DNA of 64,000 nt, from NCBI GenBank assembly GCA_030824275.1, contig JAVBXY010000002.1, forward strand, positions 1-64,000. The letters run 5' to 3'. The position numbers were made by a program, and so were the translations under genes. The notes beneath the pieces are model-generated. The model was not told the DNA's origin. It ran no database searches and saw only the letters and a program-made list of their open reading frames with translations. This DNA is from Rhodocyclaceae bacterium (lineage in GTDB: Bacteria > Pseudomonadota > Gammaproteobacteria > Burkholderiales > Rhodocyclaceae). Numbering within the stretch: the first letter of the stretch is position 1; each line of letters begins with the position of its first letter. Below are positions 28,185 through 37,242 of this stretch, in pieces.

Positions 28185-29072
28185 ATGAAACGTATCGTAA
28201 TCGCCGCTTTCGCGGCCGTAGTCGGACTCGGCATGATGGCCCAAGACGCTGAAGCCAAGCGCCTGGGTGGCAGCGGGTCCTTTGGCATGCGCCGCGACGC
28301 CGGCGCCATGAAAGCTCCCGCCTCGCCCCCGCCCAAGCAAGCCCAGCAGGCCGCTCCTGCTTCTCCGGCCGCAGCTCCCGCTGCAGCGGCCGCACCCAAG
28401 TCCGGCATGAGCCGCTGGCTCGGCCCCCTGGCCGGCCTCGCTGCCGGTATCGGCCTCGCCGCCTTGCTCTCCCATTTCGGCATGGGCGAAGGCGTCGCCA
28501 ACTTCCTGATGATCGCGCTGGCCGTGATGGCCGTGATCTTCGTCGTGCGCCTGATCTTCCGCAAGAAGCAGCCCGAGTCGGGCATGCAGTACGCGGGTGC
28601 CACAGCGGGTGCGAATGCGCCGGCCAATTTCCAGCCGGCACGTTTCGAGCCATCTGTTGTTGGTGGCGGTGCCTCAGCGGCCACAGCGAACAGCGGTGAC
28701 ATTCCCGCCGACTTCGATGTCGAAGGTTTCGTGCGCCAGGCCAAGCTCAATTTCGTCCGCATGCAGGCCGCCAACGACCGGGGCGACATGGACGACATCC
28801 GCGAATTCACGTCGCCGGAAGTCTTCGCCGAAATCCAGATGCAGTACCAGGAGCGCGGCAAATCGGCGCAGCAGACCGACGTGGTGGTGCTCAACGCCGA
28901 ACTGCTCGACCTCGCCACGGAAGACCAGCGCCACATCGCCAGCGTGCGTTTCTTCGGCCAGTTGCGCGAAGATACGAACAGCACACCGGAAGCCTTCAGT
29001 GAGCTCTGGCACCTGACCAAGCCGGTGGACGGTGGTCGCGGCTGGCGTGTGGACGGCATCCAGCAGGCCTGA
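28185..29072 (+). CDS. Tim44-like domain protein
   Basis: This 295-residue exported or membrane-anchored protein has a signal-like N-terminus (1-24), a Pro/Ala-rich linker, a hydrophobic pair of segments at about 80-125 (WLGPLAGLAAGIGLAALLSH and FLMIALAVMAVIFVVRLIF), and a Tim44/MRPL45-like domain from about 180 to 295 (FVRQAKLNFVRMQAANDRGD, FTSPEVFAEIQMQ). This order, with ubiE upstream and ubiJ downstream, is common in betaproteobacteria. A role in respiratory-complex or quinone-enzyme assembly is often supposed but not proven. Confidence 0.88.
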   Translation: MKRIVIAAFAAVVGLGMMAQDAEAKRLGGSGSFGMRRDAGAMKAPASPPPKQAQQAAPASPAAAPAAAAAPKSGMSRWLGPLAGLAAGIGLAALLSHFGMGEGVANFLMIALAVMAVIFVVRLIFRKKQPESGMQYAGATAGANAPANFQPARFEPSVVGGGASAATANSGDIPADFDVEGFVRQAKLNFVRMQAANDRGDMDDIREFTSPEVFAEIQMQYQERGKSAQQTDVVVLNAELLDLATEDQRHIASVRFFGQLREDTNSTPEAFSELWHLTKPVDGGRGWRVDGIQQA

Positions 29073-29089
29073 TCCCCTTCGTTACCATC

Positions 29090-29662
29090 ATGCAAGCCCT
29101 GCCCACGCCCGCCATCCTCGCCGTCAATCACCTGCTCGGCCAGGCGACGTGGGCGCGGGAAAAACTGGCGCCCTTCGCCGGCCACACGGCACGCATTTCC
29201 ATGCCGCCGCTGGACGCGGCCTTCGTCATCCTCGACGACGGCCGCATCACGGCGCCGAATCCGGAAGCGGAACCCGAAGTCAGCATCACCCTGCCCGCCA
29301 CGGCACCGCTGCTGGCCCTGCAAGGCAACGACGCAGTGATGCGTGCGGCGCGGCTCGAAGGTTCGGCGGAGTTCGCCGAGGCCCTGGGCTTCGTCATCCG
29401 CAATCTGCGCTGGGATGCCGAGGAAGACCTCTCGAAAGTGGTCGGCGACATCGCCGCCCACCGCATTGTCGATACCGCGCAGAAAGTCGTCGGCTGGCAG
29501 CAGCGGGCGGCACAAAGCGTGGCCGAGAACCTTGCCGAATACCTCACTGAAGAGCAGCCGATGATTGCTCGCCGTGTCGCCATCGCCGACTTTTCGCGCG
29601 ACATCGATACCCTGCGCGACGACGTGGCGCGACTGGAAAAACGCCTCCAGCGGCTCGGCTGA
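29090..29662 (+). CDS. ubiJ: ubiquinone biosynthesis accessory factor UbiJ
   Basis: This 190-residue protein has an SCP2 sterol-carrier-type fold at about 15-120 (AFVILDDGRITAP, EVSITLPATAPLLALQGND, and a long loop) and a C-terminal coiled segment (DIDTLRDDVARLEKRLQRL). UbiJ binds quinone precursors within the Ubi complex. The ubiE-Tim44-ubiJ context supports this. UbiB, usually the next gene, is not seen here. One dispersed element lies in the C-terminal part (RRVAIADFS). Confidence 0.88.
   Translation: MQALPTPAILAVNHLLGQATWAREKLAPFAGHTARISMPPLDAAFVILDDGRITAPNPEAEPEVSITLPATAPLLALQGNDAVMRAARLEGSAEFAEALGFVIRNLRWDAEEDLSKVVGDIAAHRIVDTAQKVVGWQQRAAQSVAENLAEYLTEEQPMIARRVAIADFSRDIDTLRDDVARLEKRLQRLG
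29571..29594 (-). repeat. dispersed 24-bp element, copy 8 (in ubiJ)
   Basis: It differs from the atzE-end copy at a single base (T for G at position 13). The GCCGACTTTT end is intact. It is read as RRVAIADF. Confidence 0.85.
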
Positions 29663-29743
29663 TACGCCGTTCAAATACTTCTATTTGCGCCGCCACCGTC
29701 CAGCGCCGAGAATCGGCTTCCCGATCTCGCAGGAGTATTTAAC

Positions 29744-30316
29744 ATGAAGAAATCCCTACTGGCCGGCCTGGTCCTGGTCACCAGCTTGGCCACCTCGCTG
29801 ACCCACGCCGATGACGCCGCACTGATCGCCGAAACCAAAAAGACCGCGCTGGGCATTCCACCCAAGCTGCTGGAAATGGTGCGCGAGGAAATGGACAAGG
29901 GTGGCTTCCACGGCGCCATCGCCGCCTGCAACGACAAGGCACCGAAGATGGCCGCCGCCGCATCGCAGCAGACCGGCTGGGCGATCCGTCGCGTCAGCCT
30001 GAAAAACCGCAACCCCAAGGCCGTACCCGACGCTTGGGAAAAGACCGTACTGGAAGACTTCGACCGCCGCCAGGCCGCTGGCGAAGATCCGGCGACGCTG
30101 GAAAAGGTCGAGATCATCGCCGAAGGCGACAAACGAACCCTGCGCTACATGAAGGCGCTGCCGACGCAAAAACTCTGTGTCAGCTGCCACGGCACCGAGG
30201 ATCAGTTGAAGCCAGAAGTGAAGGCCAAGCTCACCGAGCTTTACCCGAAGGATCTCGCCACCGGCTACAAGGAAGGCCAGATTCGCGGCGCGCTGACGGT
30301 CAAGCGCCCGCTGTAA
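29744..30316 (+). CDS. DUF3365 haem-binding periplasmic protein
   Basis: This 190-residue protein has a signal peptide at about 1-22 (THA-DDA). One c-type haem motif, CVSCH, lies near residue 146, preceded by TLRYMKALPTQKL as in the DUF3365 (Tll0287-like) family. A further IAACNDKAP motif is near 65. The family holds a haem-bound sensor or electron-transfer fold, often fused to kinases. Here it is a free-standing periplasmic protein after ubiJ, behind a GGAG ribosome site. Its partner is unknown. Confidence 0.85.
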   Translation: MKKSLLAGLVLVTSLATSLTHADDAALIAETKKTALGIPPKLLEMVREEMDKGGFHGAIAACNDKAPKMAAAASQQTGWAIRRVSLKNRNPKAVPDAWEKTVLEDFDRRQAAGEDPATLEKVEIIAEGDKRTLRYMKALPTQKLCVSCHGTEDQLKPEVKAKLTELYPKDLATGYKEGQIRGALTVKRPL

Positions 30317-30327
30317 TCACGCAGGTA

Positions 30328-30774
30328 TCAATACCGCATCGGCGTCGCCAATACCGCCATGGTGACGCGGGAAACGCAGACCAGTTTGTCCCGTTCGTCG
30401 GTGATGCGCACGTCCCAGACGTGGCTGCTGCGCCCCAGGTGCAGCGGCCGCGCGATGCCATAGACCCAGCCTTCGGCCGCAGCGCGAACGTGGTTGGCAT
30501 TGATCTCCTGGCCGACGCAGTGGTACTTCGCCGGATCGACGACGCAGGCCGCGCCCCAGGAGGCGAGGGTTTCCGCCAGCACCACGGAGACGCCGCCGTG
30601 CAGCACGCCAGCGGGCTGGCGCGTGCGCTGATCCACCGGCATGCGGCCTTTGAGGTAGTCCTTGCCGGCTTCGATCAGTTCGATGCCGAGGTGGCCGTTG
30701 GCGCAATTGGCGCCGCGCCGGTTGGCTTCGTCCAGCGGGAATTCCTTGAACCAAATATTGCCACTGCGGCTCAC
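30328..30774 (-). CDS. hotdog-fold thioesterase (PaaI/MenI-like)
   Basis: This 148-residue protein has the acyl-CoA thioesterase pattern: RQPAGVLHGGVSVVLAETLA near residue 60, then VGQEINANHVRAAAEGWV, and DVRITDERDKLVCVSRVTM. Its start overlaps the stop of the outer-membrane factor gene (ATGA), so it is translated as the last member of the RND efflux operon. A thioesterase in such an operon suggests that the efflux substrate has an acyl or aryl-CoA link. This is inference. Confidence 0.85.
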   Translation of the reverse strand: MSRSGNIWFKEFPLDEANRRGANCANGHLGIELIEAGKDYLKGRMPVDQRTRQPAGVLHGGVSVVLAETLASWGAACVVDPAKYHCVGQEINANHVRAAAEGWVYGIARPLHLGRSSHVWDVRITDERDKLVCVSRVTMAVLATPMRY

Positions 30775-32171
30775 GACTCGAGACCTCCCAGCGCCTTGTA
30801 CAGCGAGGCGAGGCTGGCCAGCCAGGCGCGCCGTGCCGCCAGCGCCGACTGCTGAGCGCTAAAGCTTTCGCGCTGGGCATCGAGCAGTTCGAGCTGGCTG
30901 GACACACCGGCGGAATAGCGGGCCTCGACGCGCTTGAGGCGCTCGGCCTGGGCCGTCGCGGCGGCTTCCAGCGCGGTGGCCTGTTCGGCGTAATGCTCGC
31001 GGGCGGCGAGCAGGTCGGCCACTTCGCGGAAGGCCTGCTGGATCGCCTTTTCGTATTCGGCGACGGCGACGTTCTTGCGCGCCACGGCGAGGTCCACGTT
31101 GTCCGAACTGCGGCCGGCGTCGAACAGCGGCCACTTCAGCAGCGGCGCGAAACTCCAGGCACCGCTGCCGGCGTCGAACAGGCCGGCCAGGGCCTTGCTG
31201 GCACTACCGGCGGTGGCGGTGAGCAGGATTTTCGGCAGGAAGGCGGCGCGGGCGGCGCCGATGTTGGCATTGGCGGCGAGCAGTTTCTGTTCGGCGGCCA
31301 GCACGTCGGGGCGCGTGAGCAGTACATCAGCGGGCAAGCCGACGGGCACGTCGCTGGTCAAATTTTGCGCAGCAAGACCGGCACCGGGGTTCAGGTCGGC
31401 GTTCATGCCCACCAGCAGCCGCAGGGCGTTTTCCGCCGCGCCGCGCTGGCGCAGGAGATTCGCCGCTTCGGCGCGGGCGCTTTGATAGGCACCGTCGGCC
31501 GCCAGATAGTCAAGGTCGGAGGCGAGGCCCACTTCGCGGCGCTTGCCGATCAGGCGGCGCGTCTCGTCGCGACTCAGGGCGGTCGCAGTGGCCAGCGCCG
31601 CACGCTCCGAAGTTTCCAGCAGCGTGAAATAGGCGCCGGCTACATCGGCGATCAAGGACAGGCGGAAAGCCCGATGGGCGTAATCGCTGGCGAGGAAACT
31701 GGCCCGCGCCGCGTCGTCGAGACTCTTCACGCGGCCCCAGAAATCCAGCTCGAAGGCGGCGATGCCGAGATTGGCGTCGTAGCGCTGGGTATTCAACTGA
31801 CGACCGGTGGCGGAGAGGTCGGGTGGCGTCAACGAGGCCTGGCGCTGCACATTGACATCGACGGTCGGGAAGCGATCCGCGCGGGCGAGGCCAGCCAGGG
31901 CGCGCGCCTCATCCACACGACCGACGGCGATGCGCAGGTCGCGGTTGTGTTCGAGGGCGGCGGCGATCAGGCTTTGCAGGCGGGCGTCAGTGAACAGCGT
32001 GCGCCAGTCGTTGATCTTTTTCGCCGCCGAATTTGCCGTATCGCCAGCGCCGACTTTTCCGGCCTGTTGTGGCCAGTCGGCCGGCACCGGCGCGGCGGGT
32101 CGCTGGTAATCCGGCATCAGCGAGCAGCCGGCCATGGCAAGCGCGGCAACCAGAGGGAGCAACTTAGTCAT
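30771..32171 (-). CDS. outer-membrane factor lipoprotein, TolC/NodT family
   Basis: This 466-residue efflux outer-membrane protein has lipobox MAGC (Cys15) and two TolC-type repeats with coiled-coil helices. Family stretches seen are DWRTLFTDARLQSLIAAALE, AAFELDFWGRVKSLDDAAR, VGLPADVLLTRPDVLAAEQK and FAPLLKWPLFDAGRS. It forms the exit duct of the RND pump. It overlaps the RND gene by eight bases at its start. It contains two element copies, one near the N-terminus (GKVGAGDTA) and one partial near the C-terminus. Confidence 0.92.
   Translation of the reverse strand: MTKLLPLVAALAMAGCSLMPDYQRPAAPVPADWPQQAGKVGAGDTANSAAKKINDWRTLFTDARLQSLIAAALEHNRDLRIAVGRVDEARALAGLARADRFPTVDVNVQRQASLTPPDLSATGRQLNTQRYDANLGIAAFELDFWGRVKSLDDAARASFLASDYAHRAFRLSLIADVAGAYFTLLETSERAALATATALSRDETRRLIGKRREVGLASDLDYLAADGAYQSARAEAANLLRQRGAAENALRLLVGMNADLNPGAGLAAQNLTSDVPVGLPADVLLTRPDVLAAEQKLLAANANIGAARAAFLPKILLTATAGSASKALAGLFDAGSGAWSFAPLLKWPLFDAGRSSDNVDLAVARKNVAVAEYEKAIQQAFREVADLLAAREHYAEQATALEAAATAQAERLKRVEARYSAGVSSQLELLDAQRESFSAQQSALAARRAWLASLASLYKALGGLES
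30830..30853 (-). repeat. dispersed 24-bp element, copy 9 (partial)
   Basis: GCCGTGCCGCCA and GCGCCGACT are retained, but the terminal T-run is GCT. It is located near the C-terminus of the outer-membrane factor gene. It differs from consensus at the T-run and one variable base. Confidence 0.6.
32035..32058 (-). repeat. dispersed 24-bp element, copy 10 (in outer-membrane factor gene)
   Basis: This intragenic copy matches at every position except two variable ones (A and T at 6-7). The gene strand reads it as GKVGAGDTA just after the mature N-terminus. Confidence 0.9.
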
Positions 32172-35100
32172 GATGAGTCTCCTCGTGGTGGCGTGAATGG
32201 CCGGGGAAGATGCGCCTCACCACAACGAAAAATACGGGAACGAGGAAGACCGCCAGCACGGTAGCAGCGATCATGCCGCCCATGACGCCGGTACCGATGG
32301 CGTGGCGGCTGTTGGCGCCGGCGCCGGTGGAAATGGCCAGCGGCAGCACGCCGACGACGAAGGCGATGGAGGTCATCAGGATCGGACGGAAGCGCAGGCG
32401 GCAGGCTTCGAGTGTGGCCTCGACCAGTTCCTTGCCCTGCTCCTGCAACTCGCGGGCAAACTCGATGATCAGGATCGCGTTCTTCGCTGAGAGGCCGATG
32501 ATGGCGATCAAGCCGACCTTGAAGTACACGTCGTTGGGCAGGCCGCGCATCGTGACGGCCAGCACGGCGCCGAAGATGCCCAGCGGCACGACCAGCATCA
32601 CCGAGAAGGGAATTGACCAGCTCTCGTACAGCGCGGCGAGGCAGAGGAAGACCACGATCAGCGAGATTCCGAAGAGGAAAGGTGCCTGGCTGCCGGACAG
32701 CCGCTCTTCCAGCGAGGTGCCCGACCATTCAAAGCCAACACCGAGCGGCAACTTCTTCGCCACGTCCTCCATGGCGGCCATGGCTTCGCCCGTCGAGCGG
32801 CCCGGCGCAGCACTGCCGGAAATCTTCATTGCCGGCAGGCCGTTGTAGCGGTCCAGCTTGGGCGATCCGACGATCCATTTTGCCGTCGCCACTTCGGCCA
32901 GCGGAATCATGTCGCCGCGACCATTGCGGATCGGTATGCGCAGGATGTCTTCCGGCGTACGGCGGGTGTCGGCCTCGGCCTGCATCTGCACGCGCAGGAT
33001 GCGGCCTTCGCGGACGAAGTCGTTGATGTAGGCAACGCCCAGCGAGGCTTGTAGTGTCTCGTTCAGTTCGCCGAGGTCGATGCCGAGGGCGCGGGCCTTG
33101 AGACGATCCACGTCGAGAAATATCTGCGGACCGGCTTCCTGACCTTCGGGTCGCACCCCCACCAGCGCCGGGTTCTGTCCGGCCATACCGAGGGCCATGT
33201 TGCGCGCTTCGAGCAGCTTGTCGCGACCAAGGCCGCCGCGATCCTGCAAGCGGAAGTCGAAGCCGCCAACCGCTGCCAATTCGGGAATCGGCGGTACGTT
33301 GATGGCGAAGATCATCGCCTGCTTGATGCGGAAGAAAGCCATGTTGGCGCGCTGAACCACAGAGCCAGCAGAGTTTTCCTTATTCGGCCGCTCGTCCCAG
33401 CTCTTCAGGCGGACGAAGGTGATGGCCGCGTTCTGGCCACGACCGAAGAAGGAGAAGCCGGCGACGCCGATGACGTGCTCGACTTCCTTCTGCTTCAGGT
33501 AGTGCTGCTCGACGGTGGACAGCACTTCCAGCGTACGTTCGCGGGTGGCGCCCGGCGGCAGTTGCACTACGCTGATGAAATAGCCCTGGTCTTCCTCGGG
33601 CAAAAAGCTGCCCGGCAGCTTGGTGAACAACCAGCCGGTGGCCAACAGGATGACACCGTAGATGATCAGCCAGCGTCCTGGGCGGCCGAGGATGCGGCGC
33701 GTGGTCTTCACGTAGCTGGTGGTGGTCGCGGCAAACTTGCGATTGAACCAGCCGAAGAAGCCGGTGGAGGGCAGCACGTCGTCCTTGCCTGCTTCGTGTT
33801 TGAGCAATGTCGCGCACAAGGCCGGCGTCAGGGTCAGCGCCATCAATGCCGAAAAGCCCATGGTCAGCACCAGGGTCACGGCGAACTGGCGATAGATGGC
33901 GCCGGTGGAACCGCCGAAGAAGGCCATGGGAATGAACACGGCGGAGAGCACCACGGTGATGGCGATGATGGCACCGACGATCTGGTCCATGGCCTTGCGC
34001 GTGGCGTCGCGAGGCGACAAGCCCTCTTCACTCATGATGCGTTCGACGTTCTCCACCACCACGATGGCGTCGTCCACCACGATGCCGATGGCCAGCACCA
34101 TGGCAAAGAGGGTCAATACGTTGATCGAGTAGCCAAAGAGGTAGAGGCCGACGGTGGCGCCGACCAAGGCGATGGGCACAACGATGGCCGGAATGAAGGT
34201 GGCCCGCACGTTCTCGAGGAACAGGTACATCACCAGCACCACCAGGATCATGGCTTCGGCGAGCGTCTTCAACACCTCCTTGATGGAGATTTCGACGAAC
34301 TTGGACGTGTCGTAGGGCACCACCCAGTCGATGCCCTTGGGAAAGTATTTGGCCAGCTCTGCCAAGCGATTGTTCACCGCCTTTGCCGTGTCCAGGGCGT
34401 TGGCGCCGGGCGACATGCGGATGGCGATGGCGGCCGTGGGCTGGCCATCGATGCGAGCGGCGATGGAATAGTCCTGCGCGCCCAGCTCGACGCGGGCGAT
34501 GTCCTTGACCCGCACCGTGGCGCCGCGAGCGTCGCTCTTGATGATGACTTCGCCGAACTCGGCCGGAGTCGCCAGTCGGCTGCGCGTCACGATCACCGCG
34601 TTGTATTGCTGGCCTTCGGCAGCCGGCAGCTGGCCGAGTTCGCCGGCGGCGAGCTGGTTGTTCTGCGCCCGCACCGCTTTCGACACATCGGCAGGCGTCA
34701 GACCAAAAGCCTGGAGCCGGTCCGGCCGCAGCCACAGGCGCATTGAATATTCGGTACCAAACAGAATCGCCTCGCCGACGCCCGGCGTGCGGCGAATGCT
34801 TTCCAGAATGTTGGCCGCCGCGTAGCTGCCCAAGGCCACGTTGTCCTTGCTCTTGTCCGGCGAGAACAGGGAAATGAACATCAGGTAGTTGCGCGCCGAC
34901 TTGGCCACGGTAACGCCGAGACGGCGCACGTCTTCCGGCAGTCGCGCCTCGACCCGCTTGATGCGGTTCTGGGTTTCCACCGAGGCGAGGTCCAGGTTGG
35001 TACCAGCCTGGAAGGTCAGGGTCACGGTGCCGATGCCGAGTTCGGACGACGAATCCATGTAGAGCAGGCGGTCGATGCCGTTCATTTCCTGCTCGATCAG

Positions 35101-35292
35101 GGCCACCGCCGTTTCCTCGACCACCTGGGCCGACGCACCGGGATAGTTGACGGTGATGGACAGAGCGGGTGGTGCCACCGCCGGATAGCTCGCCACCGGC
35201 AATTGGCGCAGCGCAAGGCCGCCGCCGAGCAGAATGATGAGCGCGATGACCCAGGCGAAGATGGGTCGGTCGATGAAGAATTTAGCGAACAT
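32164..35292 (-). CDS. RND multidrug efflux permease, HAE1/AcrB type
   Basis: This 1042-residue inner-membrane pump starts MFAKFFIDRPIFAWVIALII. The proton-relay pair Asp407-Asp408 is in IGIVVDDAIVVVENVERIM, and the second-half counterpart block VGLIAIIGLSAKNAILIIEF is present. Length and twelve-span layout match AcrB/MexB/TtgB. It exports hydrophobic drugs or aromatics in a tripartite complex with the adaptor and outer-membrane factor encoded by its operon neighbours. Three bases separate it from the adaptor gene. Confidence 0.95.
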   Translation of the reverse strand: MFAKFFIDRPIFAWVIALIILLGGGLALRQLPVASYPAVAPPALSITVNYPGASAQVVEETAVALIEQEMNGIDRLLYMDSSSELGIGTVTLTFQAGTNLDLASVETQNRIKRVEARLPEDVRRLGVTVAKSARNYLMFISLFSPDKSKDNVALGSYAAANILESIRRTPGVGEAILFGTEYSMRLWLRPDRLQAFGLTPADVSKAVRAQNNQLAAGELGQLPAAEGQQYNAVIVTRSRLATPAEFGEVIIKSDARGATVRVKDIARVELGAQDYSIAARIDGQPTAAIAIRMSPGANALDTAKAVNNRLAELAKYFPKGIDWVVPYDTSKFVEISIKEVLKTLAEAMILVVLVMYLFLENVRATFIPAIVVPIALVGATVGLYLFGYSINVLTLFAMVLAIGIVVDDAIVVVENVERIMSEEGLSPRDATRKAMDQIVGAIIAITVVLSAVFIPMAFFGGSTGAIYRQFAVTLVLTMGFSALMALTLTPALCATLLKHEAGKDDVLPSTGFFGWFNRKFAATTTSYVKTTRRILGRPGRWLIIYGVILLATGWLFTKLPGSFLPEEDQGYFISVVQLPPGATRERTLEVLSTVEQHYLKQKEVEHVIGVAGFSFFGRGQNAAITFVRLKSWDERPNKENSAGSVVQRANMAFFRIKQAMIFAINVPPIPELAAVGGFDFRLQDRGGLGRDKLLEARNMALGMAGQNPALVGVRPEGQEAGPQIFLDVDRLKARALGIDLGELNETLQASLGVAYINDFVREGRILRVQMQAEADTRRTPEDILRIPIRNGRGDMIPLAEVATAKWIVGSPKLDRYNGLPAMKISGSAAPGRSTGEAMAAMEDVAKKLPLGVGFEWSGTSLEERLSGSQAPFLFGISLIVVFLCLAALYESWSIPFSVMLVVPLGIFGAVLAVTMRGLPNDVYFKVGLIAIIGLSAKNAILIIEFARELQEQGKELVEATLEACRLRFRPILMTSIAFVVGVLPLAISTGAGANSRHAIGTGVMGGMIAATVLAVFLVPVFFVVVRRIFPGHSRHHEETHHD

Positions 35293-35295
35293 GGC

Positions 35296-36495
35296 TTACT
35301 TCTTCTCGGCAGGCTTGGCGTCGGCGGGCTTCGCCATTGGTGGGGCGGTTGGCGCGGCACCTGGCGCGGCGGGACCCGTCGGCGCCCCCATGATGGGCGC
35401 ACCCGGCGTCCAGGGCACAGGTTTGACGACGCTGCCCGGTCGCGCTTTTTGCAGGCCGTTGACGATCACCAGGTCGCCAGCCTTGAGGCCATCGGCAACG
35501 ACGAAATCGCTGCCGGACATGGCGCTGGTCTTGATCGGGCGCGGCGCCACTTTGCCTTCGGCATCCACCGTCATGACGATCTGACCTTGGGCGCTGCCCT
35601 GCACGGCGCGCTGGGGCACGCGGATGGCGTCGTCGAGTTGCGCCTGCGGGAAACGTACGCGGACGAAGGTACCCGGCAACAGCTCGCGACGAGGATTCGG
35701 GAATTCGGCGCGCAGCACCACGGCACCACTGCTCGGGTCCACCGCCAGATCGGTAAATTGGAGACGGCCCTTTTCGGCGTAGAGCGAGCCGTCTTCCAGC
35801 AGCAGCTCCACCTTGGCGCCGTCGGCCTTCTTCTGCTTGCCGGCTTTCACCGCCTGTTGCAGCCGCAGCAGGTCGGAATAGGACTGGGAGAACTCGACGC
35901 GGATCGGGTCGAGCTGTTCGATGGTCACCAGATGGGTCGCTTCGCCCTTGCCCACCAAGGCACCTTCCGTCACCAGCGCACGGCCGACACGGCCGGAAAT
36001 CGGCGCTGGCGGGACGGCGTTTTCGAGGTCAAGCCTGGCCTTGGCAAAGGCCGCTTCGGCCTGCTTGAAGCGGGCCTGGGCCGCATCGAATTCCTGCTGG
36101 CTGACAGCCTTGATGTCGAGCAGGGGCTTGTAGCGATCAAAGGTCGCCTTGGCGGCGGCGAGGTCGGCTTCGGCAGCATCGGCCTGGGCCTGATAGGTGC
36201 GTGCATCGATGCGGAACAGGGGTGTGCCGGCGGCAATATCGGTGCCCTCGGCAAACAACCGCTTTTCCACCACGCCTTCGACGCGAGCCCTTACTTGCGC
36301 GGAACGCACCGCTTGAAGGCGACCAGGAAGATCCTGAGTGATGGTGGCGCTCCCCGGCGCGATGGTAATCACATCCACTTCGGCGGGCGGCATGCCGGCG
36401 CCGGCCGCGCCACCGGGCGCTTTCTTGTCGCCTTCGCCGCAGGCGGCCAGCAGGGCCAGAAGCGTAAGGGGAAGGAGGGGCAGGATTTTTCTCAT
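35296..36495 (-). CDS. RND periplasmic adaptor lipoprotein
   Basis: This 399-residue membrane-fusion protein has lipobox LLAAC (Cys18). Barrel and lipoyl-type parts are seen in PGRLQAVRSAQVRARVEGVV and GTPLFRIDARTYQ. A coiled-coil hairpin spans about residues 100-160. The C-terminal domain ends in a Pro/Ala/Lys-rich tail. The ATG with GGAGC upstream was chosen; a longer frame would read back into tetR. One partial element copy lies inside. Confidence 0.93.
   Translation of the reverse strand: MRKILPLLPLTLLALLAACGEGDKKAPGGAAGAGMPPAEVDVITIAPGSATITQDLPGRLQAVRSAQVRARVEGVVEKRLFAEGTDIAAGTPLFRIDARTYQAQADAAEADLAAAKATFDRYKPLLDIKAVSQQEFDAAQARFKQAEAAFAKARLDLENAVPPAPISGRVGRALVTEGALVGKGEATHLVTIEQLDPIRVEFSQSYSDLLRLQQAVKAGKQKKADGAKVELLLEDGSLYAEKGRLQFTDLAVDPSSGAVVLRAEFPNPRRELLPGTFVRVRFPQAQLDDAIRVPQRAVQGSAQGQIVMTVDAEGKVAPRPIKTSAMSGSDFVVADGLKAGDLVIVNGLQKARPGSVVKPVPWTPGAPIMGAPTGPAAPGAAPTAPPMAKPADAKPAEKK
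35995..36018 (+). repeat. dispersed 24-bp element, copy 11 (partial)
   Basis: TCGGCGCTGGCGGGACGGC is exact; the leading AAAAG is changed to GGAAA. It lies in the adaptor gene and is read on the gene strand as AVPPAPISG. Confidence 0.6.
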
Positions 36496-36518
36496 GGGGT
36501 GCTCCGTGGGGGCGAGGA

Positions 36519-37130
36519 TTATTGTTTGGGTGTATCGGGACCGAAGGCACGCAGGTAGGCGTCGATGATCTCGCCCACCAGAACCGGGTCGCTCTCCGGC
36601 GGCGTTTCGCCGGAGAAAAGGTATTGGATGCGGTCGGCGCCAACCAGCATGGACAGCAGCATCTTGGTGGCGAAGTCCGGGTCCGCCGAGCGCAGTTCGC
36701 CCCGGCGCATGGCGGCATCGATCAGCTCTCGCAGGCGGTAGGCCGTCTGCAACGAGCATGTGTTGTAGAAATTGGCGACCAGCTCCGGGAAGCGCGTGGA
36801 TTCAGAGACCAGGGCACGGAAGAAGCCTAGGCCGACGCTGCTGAGAACGCCACTGCGATAGGCGATGCCGAATCGGAGCAAGCGCTCACACAGCGTGTGG
36901 CCCTCGCCATCCAGCGTCAGCAATAGCGTGGCGGTGGCATCGCGAACGGCTTCGCTAAAGAGTTCGGCCTTGGATTCGAAGTGATTGTAGAGGGTCTGGC
37001 GCGCGACGCCGGCCCGGGTGGCGATGCTGTCGATGCTGGCCCGGTAGCCTTCTTCGGCGAAGATTTCCGTGGCAGCCCGCAGAAGCCGCTGGCGGCAATC
37101 GGCATGATCGGTGTCGGGGCAGGCAACCAT
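36519..37130 (-). CDS. TetR-family repressor of the efflux operon
   Basis: This 203-residue regulator has an N-terminal HTH (ASIDSIATRAGVARQTLYNH, then FESKAELF) at about 30-65 and a helical ligand-binding C-terminal part. It is the first gene of the unit, 23 bases before the adaptor gene and on the same strand. A perfect 21-base palindrome overlaps the promoter just upstream, so it probably represses itself and the pump genes. Pumps of this kind are induced by toxic aromatics or drugs; the inducer here is unknown. Confidence 0.92.
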   Translation of the reverse strand: MVACPDTDHADCRQRLLRAATEIFAEEGYRASIDSIATRAGVARQTLYNHFESKAELFSEAVRDATATLLLTLDGEGHTLCERLLRFGIAYRSGVLSSVGLGFFRALVSESTRFPELVANFYNTCSLQTAYRLRELIDAAMRRGELRSADPDFATKMLLSMLVGADRIQYLFSGETPPESDPVLVGEIIDAYLRAFGPDTPKQ

Positions 37131-37148
37131 GGATGGCGGACGAGACAG

Positions 37149-37192
37149 TAGACTGGACAGTCCAGTCTAATTGCCCATTTTGCCGATTGCAA
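37149..37192 (-). promoter_or_regulatory. TetR operator and promoter
   Basis: A perfect palindrome with half-site TAGACTGGAC around a central base covers 37149-37169. On the minus strand a -35 TTGCAA (37187-37192) and a -10 TAGACT (37164-37169) have a 17-base spacer. The -10 lies inside the palindrome, so a bound repressor would block initiation. The start codon follows 19 bases beyond the palindrome. Confidence 0.8.
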
Positions 37193-37212
37193 GTGCTTTT
37201 ACCTAAGCTTAC

Positions 37213-37236
37213 AAAAGTCGGCGCTGGCGAGACGGC
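37213..37236 (+). repeat. dispersed 24-bp element, copy 12 (intergenic)
   Basis: This copy lies between the tetR promoter and the atp terminator. It has one difference from the consensus (A for G at a variable base). It has no inverted partner. Confidence 0.9.
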
Positions 37237-37242
37237 GATATA

